Shown: piece by piece, positions 21,811 through 31,504 of the stretch | Position numbering within the stretch: the stretch's first letter is position 1 | Layout: every line of letters begins with the position of its first letter | Assembly (NCBI RefSeq): GCF_011801125.1 | Contig: NZ_CP046171.1 | Span: 5,146,001 to 5,210,000, forward strand | Source of the DNA: Nocardia brasiliensis | Lineage (GTDB): Bacteria > Actinomycetota > Actinomycetes > Mycobacteriales > Mycobacteriaceae | DNA: 64,000 nucleotides | Direction of reading: 5' to 3' | Translations under genes and position numbers: made by a program | The notes under the pieces: model-generated | What the model was told of the DNA's origin: nothing | Seen by the model: only the letters and a program-made list of their open reading frames with translations | Databases searched by the model: none

Positions 21811-24473
21811 CACTGGGTGAGTTCAGCCACCCGGGTACGGACCGCGGCCAGTCCCGCCGGAATACCCGACGGATCCGACCCGGCGCCCTGCGCCATCTCG
21901 GGCTTGCCGCCGCCACGTCCGGCGATGCTCGGCCCGAACGCGGCCACCAGATCCCCGGCCTTGAAACCGAGATCCTGCGCGCCCTTGTTGACGGTCACCA
22001 CGAACGGCACCTTGCCCTCGGCGTTGCCGAGCAGCACCACCACCGCGGGCTGCGTGCCGAATCGACCGCGAATATCGGTCGCCAGCGTGCGCAGATCACC
22101 CGCGGCCACGCCCTCGGGCGCGGCGACGGCGACCAACAGCACCGCACCGATCCGCTCGGCCTCGTCCACGAACTTCCCGGCCGAGGACAACACCGCGGCC
22201 ATCTTGGTGCGCTCGAGTTCCTTCTCGGCCACCTTCAGCCGCTCCACCAGCTGCTCGACCCGGGCCGGCACCTCGTCGGAAGGCACCTTCAGCGACGCCG
22301 CCACACCGGCGAGCAGCGCACGCTCCTTGGCGAGGTACTGGTAGGAGTCCAGGCCGACGAAGGCCTCCACACGCCGGATCCCGCTACCGACCGACGACTC
22401 ACCGAGCACCGTGATCGGACCGATCTGCGAGGAATGCTGCACGTGCGTACCACCGCACAGCTCCATCGAGAACGGGCCGCCGATCTCCACGACGCGCACC
22501 TCGTCGCCGTAGTTCTCGCCGAAGAGCGCCATAGCGCCCATCTCCTTGGCCTTGGTCAGGTCGGTGACGAAGGTGTTCACCGGGAAGTCCGCGCCGACCG
22601 CGTCGTTGGACACGGCCTCGATCTCGGACTTCTGCTGCTCGGAAAGCTGCCCCTGCCAATTGAAGTCGAAACGCAGATAACCGGGCTTGTTCAGCGAACC
22701 GGCCTGCACCGCGTTCGGGCCGAGCACCTGCCGCAGCGCCGCATGCACCATGTGCGTACCGGAGTGACCCTGCGTCGCACCCCGACGCCAGGCCGGATCC
22801 GCTTGCGCGAGAACGGCATCGCCCTCGGTGATCTGGCCCTGCTCGACCGTGGCCTTGTGCACCCACACCTTCTTGGCGATCTTCTGCACATCGTTGACGG
22901 TCAGCTTCAGCCCCGAGGCGGTGATGCTGCCACGGTCGGCGATCTGACCACCGGACTCGGCGTAGAGCGGGCTGCGATCGAGAATCACCTCGACGTCCTG
23001 ACCGGCCTGGGCGACCGGAACCCGCACGCCGTCGGCGATCAGGGCGAGCACGTGCGCCTCGGAGGTCAACTCGTCGAAACCGGTGAACTCGGTGGCACCG
23101 CGATCGACCAGTTCCTTGTAGACCGACAGATCCGCGTGCGCGTGCTTGCGGGCCTGGGCGTCGTCCTTGGCGCGCTTGCGCTGCTCGGCCATCAACGACC
23201 GGAACCCGTCCTCGTCGACCGAGAGCCCGGCCTCGGCGGCCATCTCCAGGGTGAGATCGATCGGGAAGCCGTAGGTGTCGTGCAGGGTGAACGCGTCCGA
23301 ACCCGCGATCGTGCTGCTGCCCTTGGCTTTCACCGCCGCGGCCGTGTTGTCGAACAGGGCAGAGCCGGTGTTCAGCGTCTTCAGGAACGCGGTCTCCTCA
23401 CCCACCGCGACCGTCTCGATCCGCGCGAAATCGGTGGCGAGCTCCGGGTAGGACGGCGACATCAGCTCGCTGACGACCTTCATGAACTCGCCCATCACCG
23501 GCTTCTCCGCACCCAGCAACCGGGCCGAACGCACGATCCGGCGCAGCAGCCTGCGCAGCACATAACCGCGCCCGTCGTTGCCGGGATTGACGCCGTCGGC
23601 GATCAGCATCGCGCCGGTGCGCGCGTGGTCGGCGATCACCCGGAACCGCACGTCGTCCTCGTGCGCGACACCGTAGGAACGGCCGGTCAGCTGCTCGGCC
23701 TTGTCGATGATCGGGCGCAGCAGATCGGTCTCGTAGACGTTGTCCACGCCCTGCAGCAGGAACGCGACCCGCTCGATGCCCATGCCGGTGTCGATGTTCT
23801 TGCGCGGCAGCGGGCCCAGGATCTCGTAGTCGTCCTTGCTGGTGCCCGCGCCACGCTCGTTCTGCATGAACACGAGATTCCAGATCTCGATGTAGCGATC
23901 CTCGTCGGCCTCGGGGCCGCCCTCCACGCCGTACTCCGGGCCGCGGTCGAAATAGATCTCCGAGCACGGGCCACACGGCCCGGGGATGCCCATCGACCAG
24001 TAGTTGTCGGCCATGCCGCGGCGCTGGATCCGCTCGGCGGGCACGCCGGTCTCCAGCCAGATCCGCTCGGCCTCGTCGTCATCGAGGTAGACGGTGGCCC
24101 ACAGCCGCTGCGGGTCGAACCCGAAGCCGCCGTCCTCGACGCTGTTGGTCAGCAACGACCAGGCGAAGGTGATGGCCTCGCGCTTGAAGTAGTCGCCGAA
24201 GCTGAAATTGCCCGCCATCTGGAAGAAAGTGTTGTGCCGCGTCGTGACGCCGACGTTCTCGATATCGCCGGTGCGCACACACTTCTGCACGCTGGTCGCG
24301 GTCGCATACGGCGGAGTCTGCTGACCGAGGAAGAAGGGGACGAACTGGACCATGCCTGCGTTCACGAACAGCAGGTTGGGGTCGGCCAGGATCAGCGAGG
24401 CACTGGGCACCTCGGTGTGTCCGGCACGGACGAAATGGTCCAGGAAGCGCCGTCGAATCTCGTGGGTCTGCAC
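21810..24473 (-). CDS. alaS: Alanyl-tRNA synthetase
   Basis: 887 residues, full length. It begins with the class II core ([20 protein letters not shown]), followed by [16 protein letters not shown] and [17 protein letters not shown], motif 3 [16 protein letters not shown], the editing domain with [11 protein letters not shown] and CGGTHVQHS (zinc ligands), and a C-Ala domain at the end. It charges tRNA-Ala and edits Ser/Gly. The first gene of a four-gene overlapping unit with ruvX, mltG and aroE. Confidence 0.97.
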   Translation of the reverse strand: MQTHEIRRRFLDHFVRAGHTEVPSASLILADPNLLFVNAGMVQFVPFFLGQQTPPYATATSVQKCVRTGDIENVGVTTRHNTFFQMAGNFSFGDYFKREAITFAWSLLTNSVEDGGFGFDPQRLWATVYLDDDEAERIWLETGVPAERIQRRGMADNYWSMGIPGPCGPCSEIYFDRGPEYGVEGGPEADEDRYIEIWNLVFMQNERGAGTSKDDYEILGPLPRKNIDTGMGIERVAFLLQGVDNVYETDLLRPIIDKAEQLTGRSYGVAHEDDVRFRVIADHARTGAMLIADGVNPGNDGRGYVLRRLLRRIVRSARLLGAEKPVMGEFMKVVSELMSPSYPELATDFARIETVAVGEETAFLKTLNTGSALFDNTAAAVKAKGSSTIAGSDAFTLHDTYGFPIDLTLEMAAEAGLSVDEDGFRSLMAEQRKRAKDDAQARKHAHADLSVYKELVDRGATEFTGFDELTSEAHVLALIADGVRVPVAQAGQDVEVILDRSPLYAESGGQIADRGSITASGLKLTVNDVQKIAKKVWVHKATVEQGQITEGDAVLAQADPAWRRGATQGHSGTHMVHAALRQVLGPNAVQAGSLNKPGYLRFDFNWQGQLSEQQKSEIEAVSNDAVGADFPVNTFVTDLTKAKEMGAMALFGENYGDEVRVVEIGGPFSMELCGGTHVQHSSQIGPITVLGESSVGSGIRRVEAFVGLDSYQYLAKERALLAGVAASLKVPSDEVPARVEQLVERLKVAEKELERTKMAAVLSSAGKFVDEAERIGAVLLVAVAAPEGVAAGDLRTLATDIRGRFGTQPAVVVLLGNAEGKVPFVVTVNKGAQDLGFKAGDLVAAFGPSIAGRGGGKPEMAQGAGSDPSGIPAGLAAVRTRVAELTQ

Positions 24474-24600
24474 AGATATCCAGCCTACCGGTGCGGTGCA
24501 CGTGGTTTTTCATCGACCGGGGTGCTGCGGGCCACCCGGCCGACTGATCGACTTCAGCACGACACCTGCTCGGCTACGTATGTCCGGCATGCCTCGGCCA

Positions 24601-24665
24601 GGTCCGGCACGCCGCAACCAGAGCCAGCACACCGCAACCAGAGCCAGCACACCGCAACCAGGTCC
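24601..24665. repeat. 20-bp tandem repeat upstream of alaS
   Basis: About three units of CCGCAACCAGAGCCAGCACA lie in the 214-bp gap between the rarA stop and the alaS start; the last unit is partial. No gene is seen in this gap, which must hold the alaS promoter. Confidence 0.8.
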
Positions 24666-24687
24666 GGCAGGAATCCACCGCGGCCCG

Positions 24688-26034
24688 TTACCTGCCGCGG
24701 ATGATGCGGCGCAGTTTGTTCACCCGGGGACCGACCTCGCGTTCGTGGCCGTGGTCGGTGGGCTGGTAGTAGTCGACGCCGACCAGCTCGTCCGGCGGAT
24801 ACTGCTGCGCGAGCACGCCGTCCTTGTTGTCGTGCGGGTATTTGTAGCCCTGCGCGTTGCCGAGCTTCGCCGCGCCCGCGTAGTGCCCGTCGCGCAGATG
24901 CGGCGGCACCGCGCCCGCCTTGCCCGCCGCCACATCGGCCATCGCGGCGCCGATCGCGGCGACCACCGCGCCCGATTTGGGCGCGCTCGCCAGGTGAATG
25001 GTGGCCTGCGCCAAGGCGAGGCGGCCCTCCGGCAGACCGACCAGCTGCACCACCTGTGCGGCGGCGGTGGCGGTCTGCAACGCCGTCGGGTCGGCCATGC
25101 CGATGTCCTCGCTGGCGTGGATCATCAGCCGGCGCGCGATGAACCGCGGATCCTCCCCCGCGGTGAGCATCCGCGCCAGGTAATGCAGCGCGGCGTCGAC
25201 ATCGGAGCCGCGGATGGACTTGATGAAGGCGCTGATCACGTCGTAGTGCTGATCGCCGGCACGGTCGTAGCGCACCGCGGCCTTGTCCACACTGGCCTCG
25301 ACCAGTTCGACGCCGACCGTGCCGTCGAGCGAGGACTCCGCCGACGCCTCCAGCGCGGTGAGCGCGCGGCGGGCATCGCCGCCGGCGATCCGGACGATAT
25401 GGTCCAGCGCCTCGTCGGCGACCGTGTACTGGGCGTCGAGCCCGCGCGGATCCTCGATGGCCCGGCGCAGCACCTGACGGATGTCGTCGTCGGTGAGCGA
25501 CTGCAATTGCAACACCAGCGAGCGCGACAGCAGCGGCGACACCACCGAGAACGACGGGTTCTCGGTGGTCGCGCCGACCAGCAGCACGATCCGGTTCTCC
25601 ACCGCGGCAAGCAATGCGTCCTGCTGGGTCTTGGAGAAGCGGTGCACCTCGTCGATGAACAGCACGGTCTGCTCGCCGACCGTGAGCCTGCGCCGCGCCA
25701 CATCGATGACCGCGCGCACCTCTTTGACCCCTGCGGACAGGGCCGACAGCGCCTCGAAACGCCGCCCGGTGGAATGCGAGATCAACGACGCGAGCGTCGT
25801 CTTGCCGGTCCCGGGCGGGCCGTACAGCAGCACCGACGCCGCGCCCGACCCCTCGACCAGTCTGCGCAGCGGCGAACCCGGTCCGAGCAGATGCTGCTGC
25901 CCGACCACCTCGTCCAACGAGGCGGGCCGCATCCGTACCGCCAGCGGCGCCCCGGCGTCCCGACGCACCACGGTGTCGATGCTGTGCTCGGCGGGCACAG
26001 CGTCGCCAGGCACATCGAACAGGCCATCGCTCAC
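24688..26034 (-). CDS. rarA: Replication-associated recombination protein A (AAA+ ATPase)
   Basis: 448 residues. RarA/MgsA acts at stalled replication forks. Residues show [22 protein letters not shown], Walker [13 protein letters not shown], Walker [12 protein letters not shown], sensor [10 protein letters not shown], and the C-terminal tetramer domain with [19 protein letters not shown] and YKYPHDN. GTG at 26034 starts the frame. M. tuberculosis Rv2559c is in the same place. The gene's start lies at the edge of a 77-bp tandem repeat. Confidence 0.95.
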   Translation of the reverse strand: MSDGLFDVPGDAVPAEHSIDTVVRRDAGAPLAVRMRPASLDEVVGQQHLLGPGSPLRRLVEGSGAASVLLYGPPGTGKTTLASLISHSTGRRFEALSALSAGVKEVRAVIDVARRRLTVGEQTVLFIDEVHRFSKTQQDALLAAVENRIVLLVGATTENPSFSVVSPLLSRSLVLQLQSLTDDDIRQVLRRAIEDPRGLDAQYTVADEALDHIVRIAGGDARRALTALEASAESSLDGTVGVELVEASVDKAAVRYDRAGDQHYDVISAFIKSIRGSDVDAALHYLARMLTAGEDPRFIARRLMIHASEDIGMADPTALQTATAAAQVVQLVGLPEGRLALAQATIHLASAPKSGAVVAAIGAAMADVAAGKAGAVPPHLRDGHYAGAAKLGNAQGYKYPHDNKDGVLAQQYPPDELVGVDYYQPTDHGHEREVGPRVNKLRRIIRGR

Positions 26035-26200
26035 GACCGTGCCCCGCTGACACTCGGCCCCACCGTGCGCGATGCACCCTGCCTCACGATTCGCACACCC
26101 CGTTCACACACGACCGTGCCCCGCTGACGCTCCGCCCCACCGTGCGCGATGCGCCCTGCGTCACAATTCGCACACTTCGTTCGCTCACGACTGTGCCCGC
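26033..26200. repeat. 77-bp tandem repeat upstream of rarA
   Basis: Units begin ACGACCGTGCCC at 26033 and 26110, and a third partial unit at 26187 begins ACGACTGTGCCC. The first unit covers the rarA start codon, so the rarA 5' end has been copied upstream twice. The rest of 26201-26429 shows no gene; it holds the divergent promoters of rarA and the PhoD gene. Confidence 0.85.
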
Positions 26201-26429
26201 GCAGCTGCGGTGCCGTCGCGATCGGTACGACCCCGCGTCCCCGGTTCGCTCGCACAAGCTCACTCACGTTTGCCAACGTTACCCAGCCACACCGACAACT
26301 CCGCACATGCCGGCGAGCGCCACGGGCACCCAGCGTCGGAGAGGCGTGCGGCGTGGTCAGCCGATACGGCCGAGGGTGTTCGGCGAGCCGATTTGCGTGC
26401 GGCCCGCGGATCGGATGTGATCAATACTC

Positions 26430-28088
26430 GTGGCTGAAAACGTGACTGTTTCAGATTCTGCGCAGCTCGGACCCATCGCGCGCCGCACCCTGTTCAAGGG
26501 TGGTGCGGCGGTGGCGGCCACCGCAACGACGCTGCTGGCGGCCGGTCCCGCCGCGGCGACCGCGCCAGTGTTCCGGCACGGCGTCGCCTCGGGCGATCCG
26601 CTGCCCGACGGCGTCATCCTGTGGACCAGGGTCACCGTGTCCGAGGACGCCACGCCCGGGTCGGGGGTAGGCGAATCGACCGGCGTGCGATGGGAGATCG
26701 CCGCCGACGAGGCGTTCGCCACGGTGGCCGCCGCCGGGACCGTCACCGCGACAGCCGCTGCCGACCACACCGTCAAGGTCGATGTCTCGGGCCTCGCGCC
26801 GGGCCGCGACTACTTCTATCGGTTCAGTGCGCTCGGTGAGACCTCGCCGGTGGGCCGGACCAGGACCGCACCGGCCGACTCGACCGCACTGGAGCGACTG
26901 CGCTTCGGCGTGGTGTCGTGCGCCAACTGGGAGGCGGGCTACTTCGGCGCCTACCGGCACCTGGCGGCACGCACCGACCTGGACGCCATCCTTCACCTCG
27001 GCGACTACATCTACGAGTACGGGCGCGGGGAGTACGGCGGCCGCTACGGCGCGGTGCGCCCGCACGATCCGGCGAACGAGACCGTCACGCTGGCCGACTA
27101 CCGAATCCGGCACGCGCAGTACAAGACCGACCCGGACCTGCTGGCGTTGCACGCGCTGCTGCCGTTCATCTGCACCTGGGACGACCACGAATTCGCCGAC
27201 AACACCTGGTCCGGCGGCGCGGACAAGCACGATCCGGCCACCAAGGGCAACTGGGCGGACCGCAAAGCCGCCTCCGCACAGGCGTATCTGGAGTGGATGC
27301 CGGTGCGCGCCAAGGGTTCCGGCGGGGACGTGCAGATCTATCGGCGGCTGCGCTTCGGCACCTTGGCCGAGCTGTCCATGCTCGACCTGCGCAGCTACCG
27401 CGACCAGGAGGCCAAACCGGGTGCGGGCTGGCGCGAGGCCGACAATCCGGCGCGCACGATCACCGGCAAGGCCCAAATGGAGTGGCTCACCGCCGGTTTG
27501 GCGTCCGCGCCGGTGCGGTGGAAGCTGGTCGGCAACTCGGTGATGATCGCGCCGCTGGTCTTCCCGCCGCTGGAGCCCGCCACCACCGCGGCCATCACCG
27601 GCACCATCGGCGTGCCGCAGGCGGGCCTGCACGTCAACGGTGACCAGTGGGACGGCTACACCGCGGACCGCACGAGGCTGTTCCGCGCGATCACCGACCA
27701 GCAGGTGTCGGACGTGGTATTCCTGACCGGCGACATCCATTCCTCCTGGGCCGCAGACCTTCCCGTCGACGCCGCCGACTATCCGGGCGGGCCGACGGTG
27801 GGCGCGGAGTTCGTCGTCCCCTCGGTCACCTCGAACAGCATCGGCGATGTGCTGAAGGCGAACTCCGCGCCGATCGCCGAGTCGATCAAGGGTCTGAACC
27901 ACCACATGCGCTACGTGGAACTGGATTCGCACGGCTACGGCGTTCTGGAGGTCACCCCCGAGCAGACCCAGATGGACTGGTTCTACCTGTTGAACGTGGC
28001 GGACCCGAATTCCGGTGTGCGCCACGCCACCTCGCTGGCCGTCCGCTCCGGCGGCCGCCTGGAGCCCCGCCCCCACCCCGTGAGCTGA
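26430..28088 (+). CDS. PhoD-type alkaline phosphatase/phosphodiesterase, Tat-exported
   Basis: 552 residues. A Tat-like signal (ARRTLFKGG then a hydrophobic stretch ending AAATA) precedes the PhoD N-domain (FRHGVASGDPLPDGVILWTRV) and the metallophosphatase domain: VVSCANWEAGYF, DAILHLGDYIYEYG, TWDDHEFADNTW and FLTGDIHSSWA carry the metal ligands. It hydrolyses phosphate mono/diesters outside the membrane. GTG at 26430 is the first start after an in-frame stop; GTG at 26442 is possible. No clear ribosome site is seen. It stands alone on the plus strand. Confidence 0.92.
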   Translation: MAENVTVSDSAQLGPIARRTLFKGGAAVAATATTLLAAGPAAATAPVFRHGVASGDPLPDGVILWTRVTVSEDATPGSGVGESTGVRWEIAADEAFATVAAAGTVTATAAADHTVKVDVSGLAPGRDYFYRFSALGETSPVGRTRTAPADSTALERLRFGVVSCANWEAGYFGAYRHLAARTDLDAILHLGDYIYEYGRGEYGGRYGAVRPHDPANETVTLADYRIRHAQYKTDPDLLALHALLPFICTWDDHEFADNTWSGGADKHDPATKGNWADRKAASAQAYLEWMPVRAKGSGGDVQIYRRLRFGTLAELSMLDLRSYRDQEAKPGAGWREADNPARTITGKAQMEWLTAGLASAPVRWKLVGNSVMIAPLVFPPLEPATTAAITGTIGVPQAGLHVNGDQWDGYTADRTRLFRAITDQQVSDVVFLTGDIHSSWAADLPVDAADYPGGPTVGAEFVVPSVTSNSIGDVLKANSAPIAESIKGLNHHMRYVELDSHGYGVLEVTPEQTQMDWFYLLNVADPNSGVRHATSLAVRSGGRLEPRPHPVS

Positions 28089-28237
28089 CCGCCCAGGCTC
28101 CTCCGCCCGGGTCAACCGCCCCGGAACGCAGCCTCAGCCCCGCCACACACGACGGCGGTACTCGCCGCCGCACCCAGCACCGCAGGCTGCCTCTCCAACG
28201 AGGCCGACCGCACCGCGCGGCCCCCATCCTGGCGGGC

Positions 28238-28549
28238 TTACTCGCCGCCCCCGCCGCCTCCTCCACCCCCGCAACCTCCGCCGCCGCCCCCGCAGCTTCC
28301 GCCGTCGCCGCCGCTGCAGCCTCCGCTGATGTCTGTACCGACGCTGCCGAGGGCCCACCACCGGGGGTCCTTCTTGCGGATTCGGCGGTTGTGGCGGCCG
28401 CGGCGGTAGTCGCCGCTGAGTGCGCTGCCCGCGGTGCGGGCCCGGGTCATGGGGTCATCGACCGCGGCTCGGGCGGTGGTACGGCGGCGGATCAGCAGCA
28501 CGACCGCGATCAGGGCCACCACGATGATGCCCAGCACTACGTATTCCAT
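28238..28549 (-). CDS. Small membrane protein with Cys/Gly-rich tail
   Basis: 103 residues. ATG at 28549 has AGGGGA seven bases upstream. One N-terminal membrane helix (EYVVLGIIVVALIAVVLLI) is followed by a basic region (RRGRHNRRIRKKDPRWW) and a C-terminus made almost only of Gly with three spaced Cys (GGCSGGDGGSCGGGGGGCG). The basic block DPMTRARTAGSALSGDYRR resembles that of the next gene, so the two are paralogues. Unknown function; the tail resembles those of small actinobacterial Gly/Cys-rich proteins. Confidence 0.65.
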   Translation of the reverse strand: MEYVVLGIIVVALIAVVLLIRRRTTARAAVDDPMTRARTAGSALSGDYRRGRHNRRIRKKDPRWWALGSVGTDISGGCSGGDGGSCGGGGGGCGGGGGGGGGE

Positions 28550-28577
28550 GAGGTTTCCCCTCTCACGTCCGCGTGGC

Positions 28578-28835
28578 TCACGGCATTCCGCCGGCGGATC
28601 CATCGAAGTGGCTACCCGCCCCGCCGATGGTCTTGTCCGCGAAGTCTTTTCGCTCACGGCGCCGGCGATCTCGACGCCGCACGTAGCCCGCGCTGAGCTC
28701 CGCGCCGCTGCGTCGGGCGCGGGTCAGCGCATCCACACCGCGAGCACGTGCGCGGGCCCGATACCCGAGCCAACCGGCCACGGCAAGGGCCGACACCACC
28801 GCGACAACGCCGACAACCAGCGGCACACCATTCAT
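28578..28835 (-). CDS. Small single-helix membrane protein, paralogue of the preceding gene
   Basis: 85 residues. ATG at 28835 has GAGGTGG upstream. One helix (residues 4-22) is followed by a very basic stretch (RARARARGV, YVRRRDRRRRERKDFADK). DALTRARRSGAELSAGYVRRR aligns with the same region of the neighbour 28 bases downstream, but the poly-Gly tail is absent. Function unknown. Confidence 0.65.
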   Translation of the reverse strand: MNGVPLVVGVVAVVSALAVAGWLGYRARARARGVDALTRARRSGAELSAGYVRRRDRRRRERKDFADKTIGGAGSHFDGSAGGMP

Positions 28836-28927
28836 CGGGCCACCTCTTTCGCCACCCTGGTGAACAGCTCAGGATACGGCGCGACAGCCCCGGTCGAATG
28901 CCCTCAATTATGCGGTGGCCGTTGGGT

Positions 28928-30097
28928 TTACTCGGCCCAGCGCTCTTCCAGCATCGCCGACACGTCCTCGGCGAAATCGCCGATGATGTCGTCGCCGGTG
29001 CAGCGGGCGTCCTCGGCCAGCGCGGCCCAGCGGTTGATCAGCGCTTCCGAACGCGGCACGGACAGCCCGTGCTCGCGGGCGGCGGCGATGCGCGCGTGGT
29101 CTGCGGGCAGGAACCAGTAGGTCGACAGCCAGACCCAGATGAGCCGGGCTTCCAGGATGCGCTCGGCGAGCAGTTCGTCGTCGGCCAGCGCGGGCCAGAC
29201 GCCGACGACCTCGGAGCGCCACGCCTCGACCATCTGCCCGGCCCGTTCCCGGGAGAGTTCGAAATCGCAGAGGCAGCCGGGGAACGAGACGAGCGCGTAG
29301 GCGATGTCGAGCGTGGCGTCGCGGAAACCGCCCCACTCGTAGTCCAGGAACCGCGCGCCCTCCTCGTTGAGGATGACGTTGTCGGGGCACAGATCCGAGG
29401 GGCTGAACGCCCGGAAGCGTCCCGCGGAGAACAACCGGTTACCCCGCACGATGCGCTCGGCGATCTCGCCGGGCACCTCGATGCCGAGCTCCCGCTGCAA
29501 CATCCCGGGCACCTCGGCGATGGCGGATTCGGCTTGCTGCGCGATGCCGTCGACCCGGTGCACCACGTCGACCCGGCGCAGCAGCGCGACGAAATCGGCC
29601 TCGCGGCCGACGGTGGCGGCATGCATCCGGCCGAGCGCCTGCGCGAAGGCCATCAGCGCGTTCCTGGTCGCGGGTTCGGCTCCGGACTGCAGCACCTGCG
29701 TGAGCAGGGAGTTCTCCCCGAGATCACTGAGAATGAGCAACCGCTCCGGCAGGCTGTGCGCGATCAGGTAGGCACCGGGCCGGTGTTCCCGGCTCAAGGC
29801 GGTGGTGAACTGATACGACACGGCTTCACGGAGGAACGCGGAGTCGATGCTGGCGACTCCGGGGGCAAGACCGCCCGTCGTGCGGTCCTGCGAGTGCCCG
29901 CGGACCTGTTTGACGATGAGGGTTCGCGGCAACGAGAAGGCATTTTCCGCAACACGCACACGGAGAACCGTCGTTCTACCACTACCGCTGAGTTCGATCG
30001 GATCGCTCAGCTTTACCGGAGCACCCATTCGCTTTGTGAGCAACTGTTGCGCTGCGGACACGACTTCGGCGGCGCGTTCGGCCAATAGTGCGGTCAT
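28928..30097 (-). CDS. Aminoglycoside-phosphotransferase-fold kinase-like protein
   Basis: 389 residues with a protein-kinase-like fold. N-lobe: TVLRVRVAENAF and LIVKQVRG (Lys of the nucleotide site). C-lobe: SPSDLCPDNVIL in the place of the usual HxDxxxxN and FLDYEWGGFRDATLDIAYAL in the place of the DFG region. The catalytic Asp and the Asn are kept, but the conserved His is Ser. The substrate is unknown; related actinobacterial proteins act on sugars or small metabolites. It is divergent from the Pro-rich membrane protein across 191 bases. Confidence 0.75.
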   Translation of the reverse strand: MTALLAERAAEVVSAAQQLLTKRMGAPVKLSDPIELSGSGRTTVLRVRVAENAFSLPRTLIVKQVRGHSQDRTTGGLAPGVASIDSAFLREAVSYQFTTALSREHRPGAYLIAHSLPERLLILSDLGENSLLTQVLQSGAEPATRNALMAFAQALGRMHAATVGREADFVALLRRVDVVHRVDGIAQQAESAIAEVPGMLQRELGIEVPGEIAERIVRGNRLFSAGRFRAFSPSDLCPDNVILNEEGARFLDYEWGGFRDATLDIAYALVSFPGCLCDFELSRERAGQMVEAWRSEVVGVWPALADDELLAERILEARLIWVWLSTYWFLPADHARIAAAREHGLSVPRSEALINRWAALAEDARCTGDDIIGDFAEDVSAMLEERWAE

Positions 30098-30288
30098 CGC
30101 CCTTCAAGTTACTCGCATCGGGTCACTTCTAGCGAGCGGTTACACAACCTTTCCGCGTCGTTCGGCGTGTCTCACTCGAGGTTACCGAACGCGAGCCGGT
30201 TGCTTGACACCATTGCACCCGTCAGGTTTTCTCATCGTCAACTGCTCTGCGCCACACCGCAAACCAGTTGAGTGGAAAGGTCTATGGC

Positions 30289-31446
30289 ATGACCGGCACA
30301 CCGCCTCCCCCGCCCCGCGAACCCACCGGCGACGCTCCCGATCACGGCGACGACGAAGGGCAACCGGCGCGGTCGGGCCAGCACGAAAGTCCCCTGCCGC
30401 CCGCCGCGGCATCGAGCGCGGAACACGGCAGACACGAGATGGCGGGCTCGGCCGGATACCCCCAGTTCGAGGGGCCGGGCGCGGCGCAGTACGGCAGCGA
30501 ACCGGTGGAGCCCGCGCCGCCGCGGCAACAACCCAGCTATGCACCGCAGCCGAGCTACGGTCCGTCGGGGCCACCGCCGCAGCAGACCCCGCAGCCGGGC
30601 TACGTCCCGCCGCCGCAACCGAGCTACGGCCCACCGGGAACGCCGCCGCAGCAGCCCATGGAACCCAGTTACGGCCCGCAGGGAACCGGTGGCACGCCGC
30701 CGCCGTACGGGGCGCCGCAGGCCCCCGACCAGTACGGCGCACCGCAACCGGGCATGGCCCCTCCGCCCGGCGCGATGCCGCCCGACCAGCCGGTCTACGG
30801 CTACCAGCAGGCCGCGACCGCACCCGGCACGCTCGATGTCGGCCAGGCGCTCAGCTACGGATGGGAACGGTTCCGCTCGAACTTCGGACCGTGGCTCGCC
30901 CTGGTCGCCTGCGGTCTGGTGATCTATCTGGCGTTCGTGGTGGTCGTGCAGCTGACCGAGCCGACATCGATGCTGCCGCTGCTGCTGATCTTCCTCGCGG
31001 TCATGGTGGGCGTGTGGCTGTTGCAGGCGGCGATGGTGCGCGGGGCACTGTACGAAACCGACGGCACCAAGCCGTCTTTCGGCTCGTACTTCCGTTTCGT
31101 GAACGCCGGGAACGTGCTGCTCACCGCGTTGCTCGCGTTCGTATTGACCTGTATCGCCTCGGCCGCCTGCCTGCTGCCGGGGCTGGTCGTCGGCATTCTG
31201 TGCATGTTCTCGCTGCACTTCGTCGTCGACCAGAACGAAGGACCGTTCGAGGCGATCAAATCCAGTGCGATGCTGGTGATCGCGAACATCTGGCCGGTGC
31301 TGCTGCTCACCCTGGCGGTGCTGCTGGTCACCTTCGTCGGCGCGCTGCTGTGCGGGCTCGGGCTGCTGATCGCGGGCCCGGTGTCGGTCATCGCGGTGAC
31401 CTACGCCTACCGCACGCTCACCGGCGGCGTCGTCGCCGCGCTGTAG
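30289..31446 (+). CDS. Proline- and glycine-rich multi-helix membrane protein
   Basis: 385 residues. The first about 180 are disordered and rich in Pro, Gln and Tyr, with repeated PSYGPxG motifs. The rest holds about five to six membrane helices, starting with FGPWLALVACGLVIYLAFVVVVQL. ATG at 30289 follows GGAAAGG; a TTG seven codons upstream is less likely. It matches the kind and place of M. tuberculosis Rv2560 near rarA. The function is unknown; Pro/Tyr heads of this type often bind partner proteins at the membrane. Confidence 0.82.
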   Translation: MTGTPPPPPREPTGDAPDHGDDEGQPARSGQHESPLPPAAASSAEHGRHEMAGSAGYPQFEGPGAAQYGSEPVEPAPPRQQPSYAPQPSYGPSGPPPQQTPQPGYVPPPQPSYGPPGTPPQQPMEPSYGPQGTGGTPPPYGAPQAPDQYGAPQPGMAPPPGAMPPDQPVYGYQQAATAPGTLDVGQALSYGWERFRSNFGPWLALVACGLVIYLAFVVVVQLTEPTSMLPLLLIFLAVMVGVWLLQAAMVRGALYETDGTKPSFGSYFRFVNAGNVLLTALLAFVLTCIASAACLLPGLVVGILCMFSLHFVVDQNEGPFEAIKSSAMLVIANIWPVLLLTLAVLLVTFVGALLCGLGLLIAGPVSVIAVTYAYRTLTGGVVAAL

Positions 31447-31458
31447 CTTCCGTGACGT

Positions 31459-31504
31459 CCCCGCGTCTTTCGCAGGTCGCGTTACCGCCGCGAAAGATGC
31501 GGGG
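31459..31504. terminator. Bidirectional terminator between convergent genes
   Basis: Stem CCCCGCGTCTTTCGC pairs with GCGAAAGATGCGGGG (one G/T change), with a 16-base loop. It lies just after the plus-strand stop and overlaps the last codons of the DUF389 gene. Confidence 0.75.

Noticed and set aside
21804..24704. 966-codon plus-strand frame opposite alaS
   Set aside because: It is the mirror of alanyl-tRNA synthetase, whose motifs are complete on the minus strand; high GC keeps the antisense frame open.
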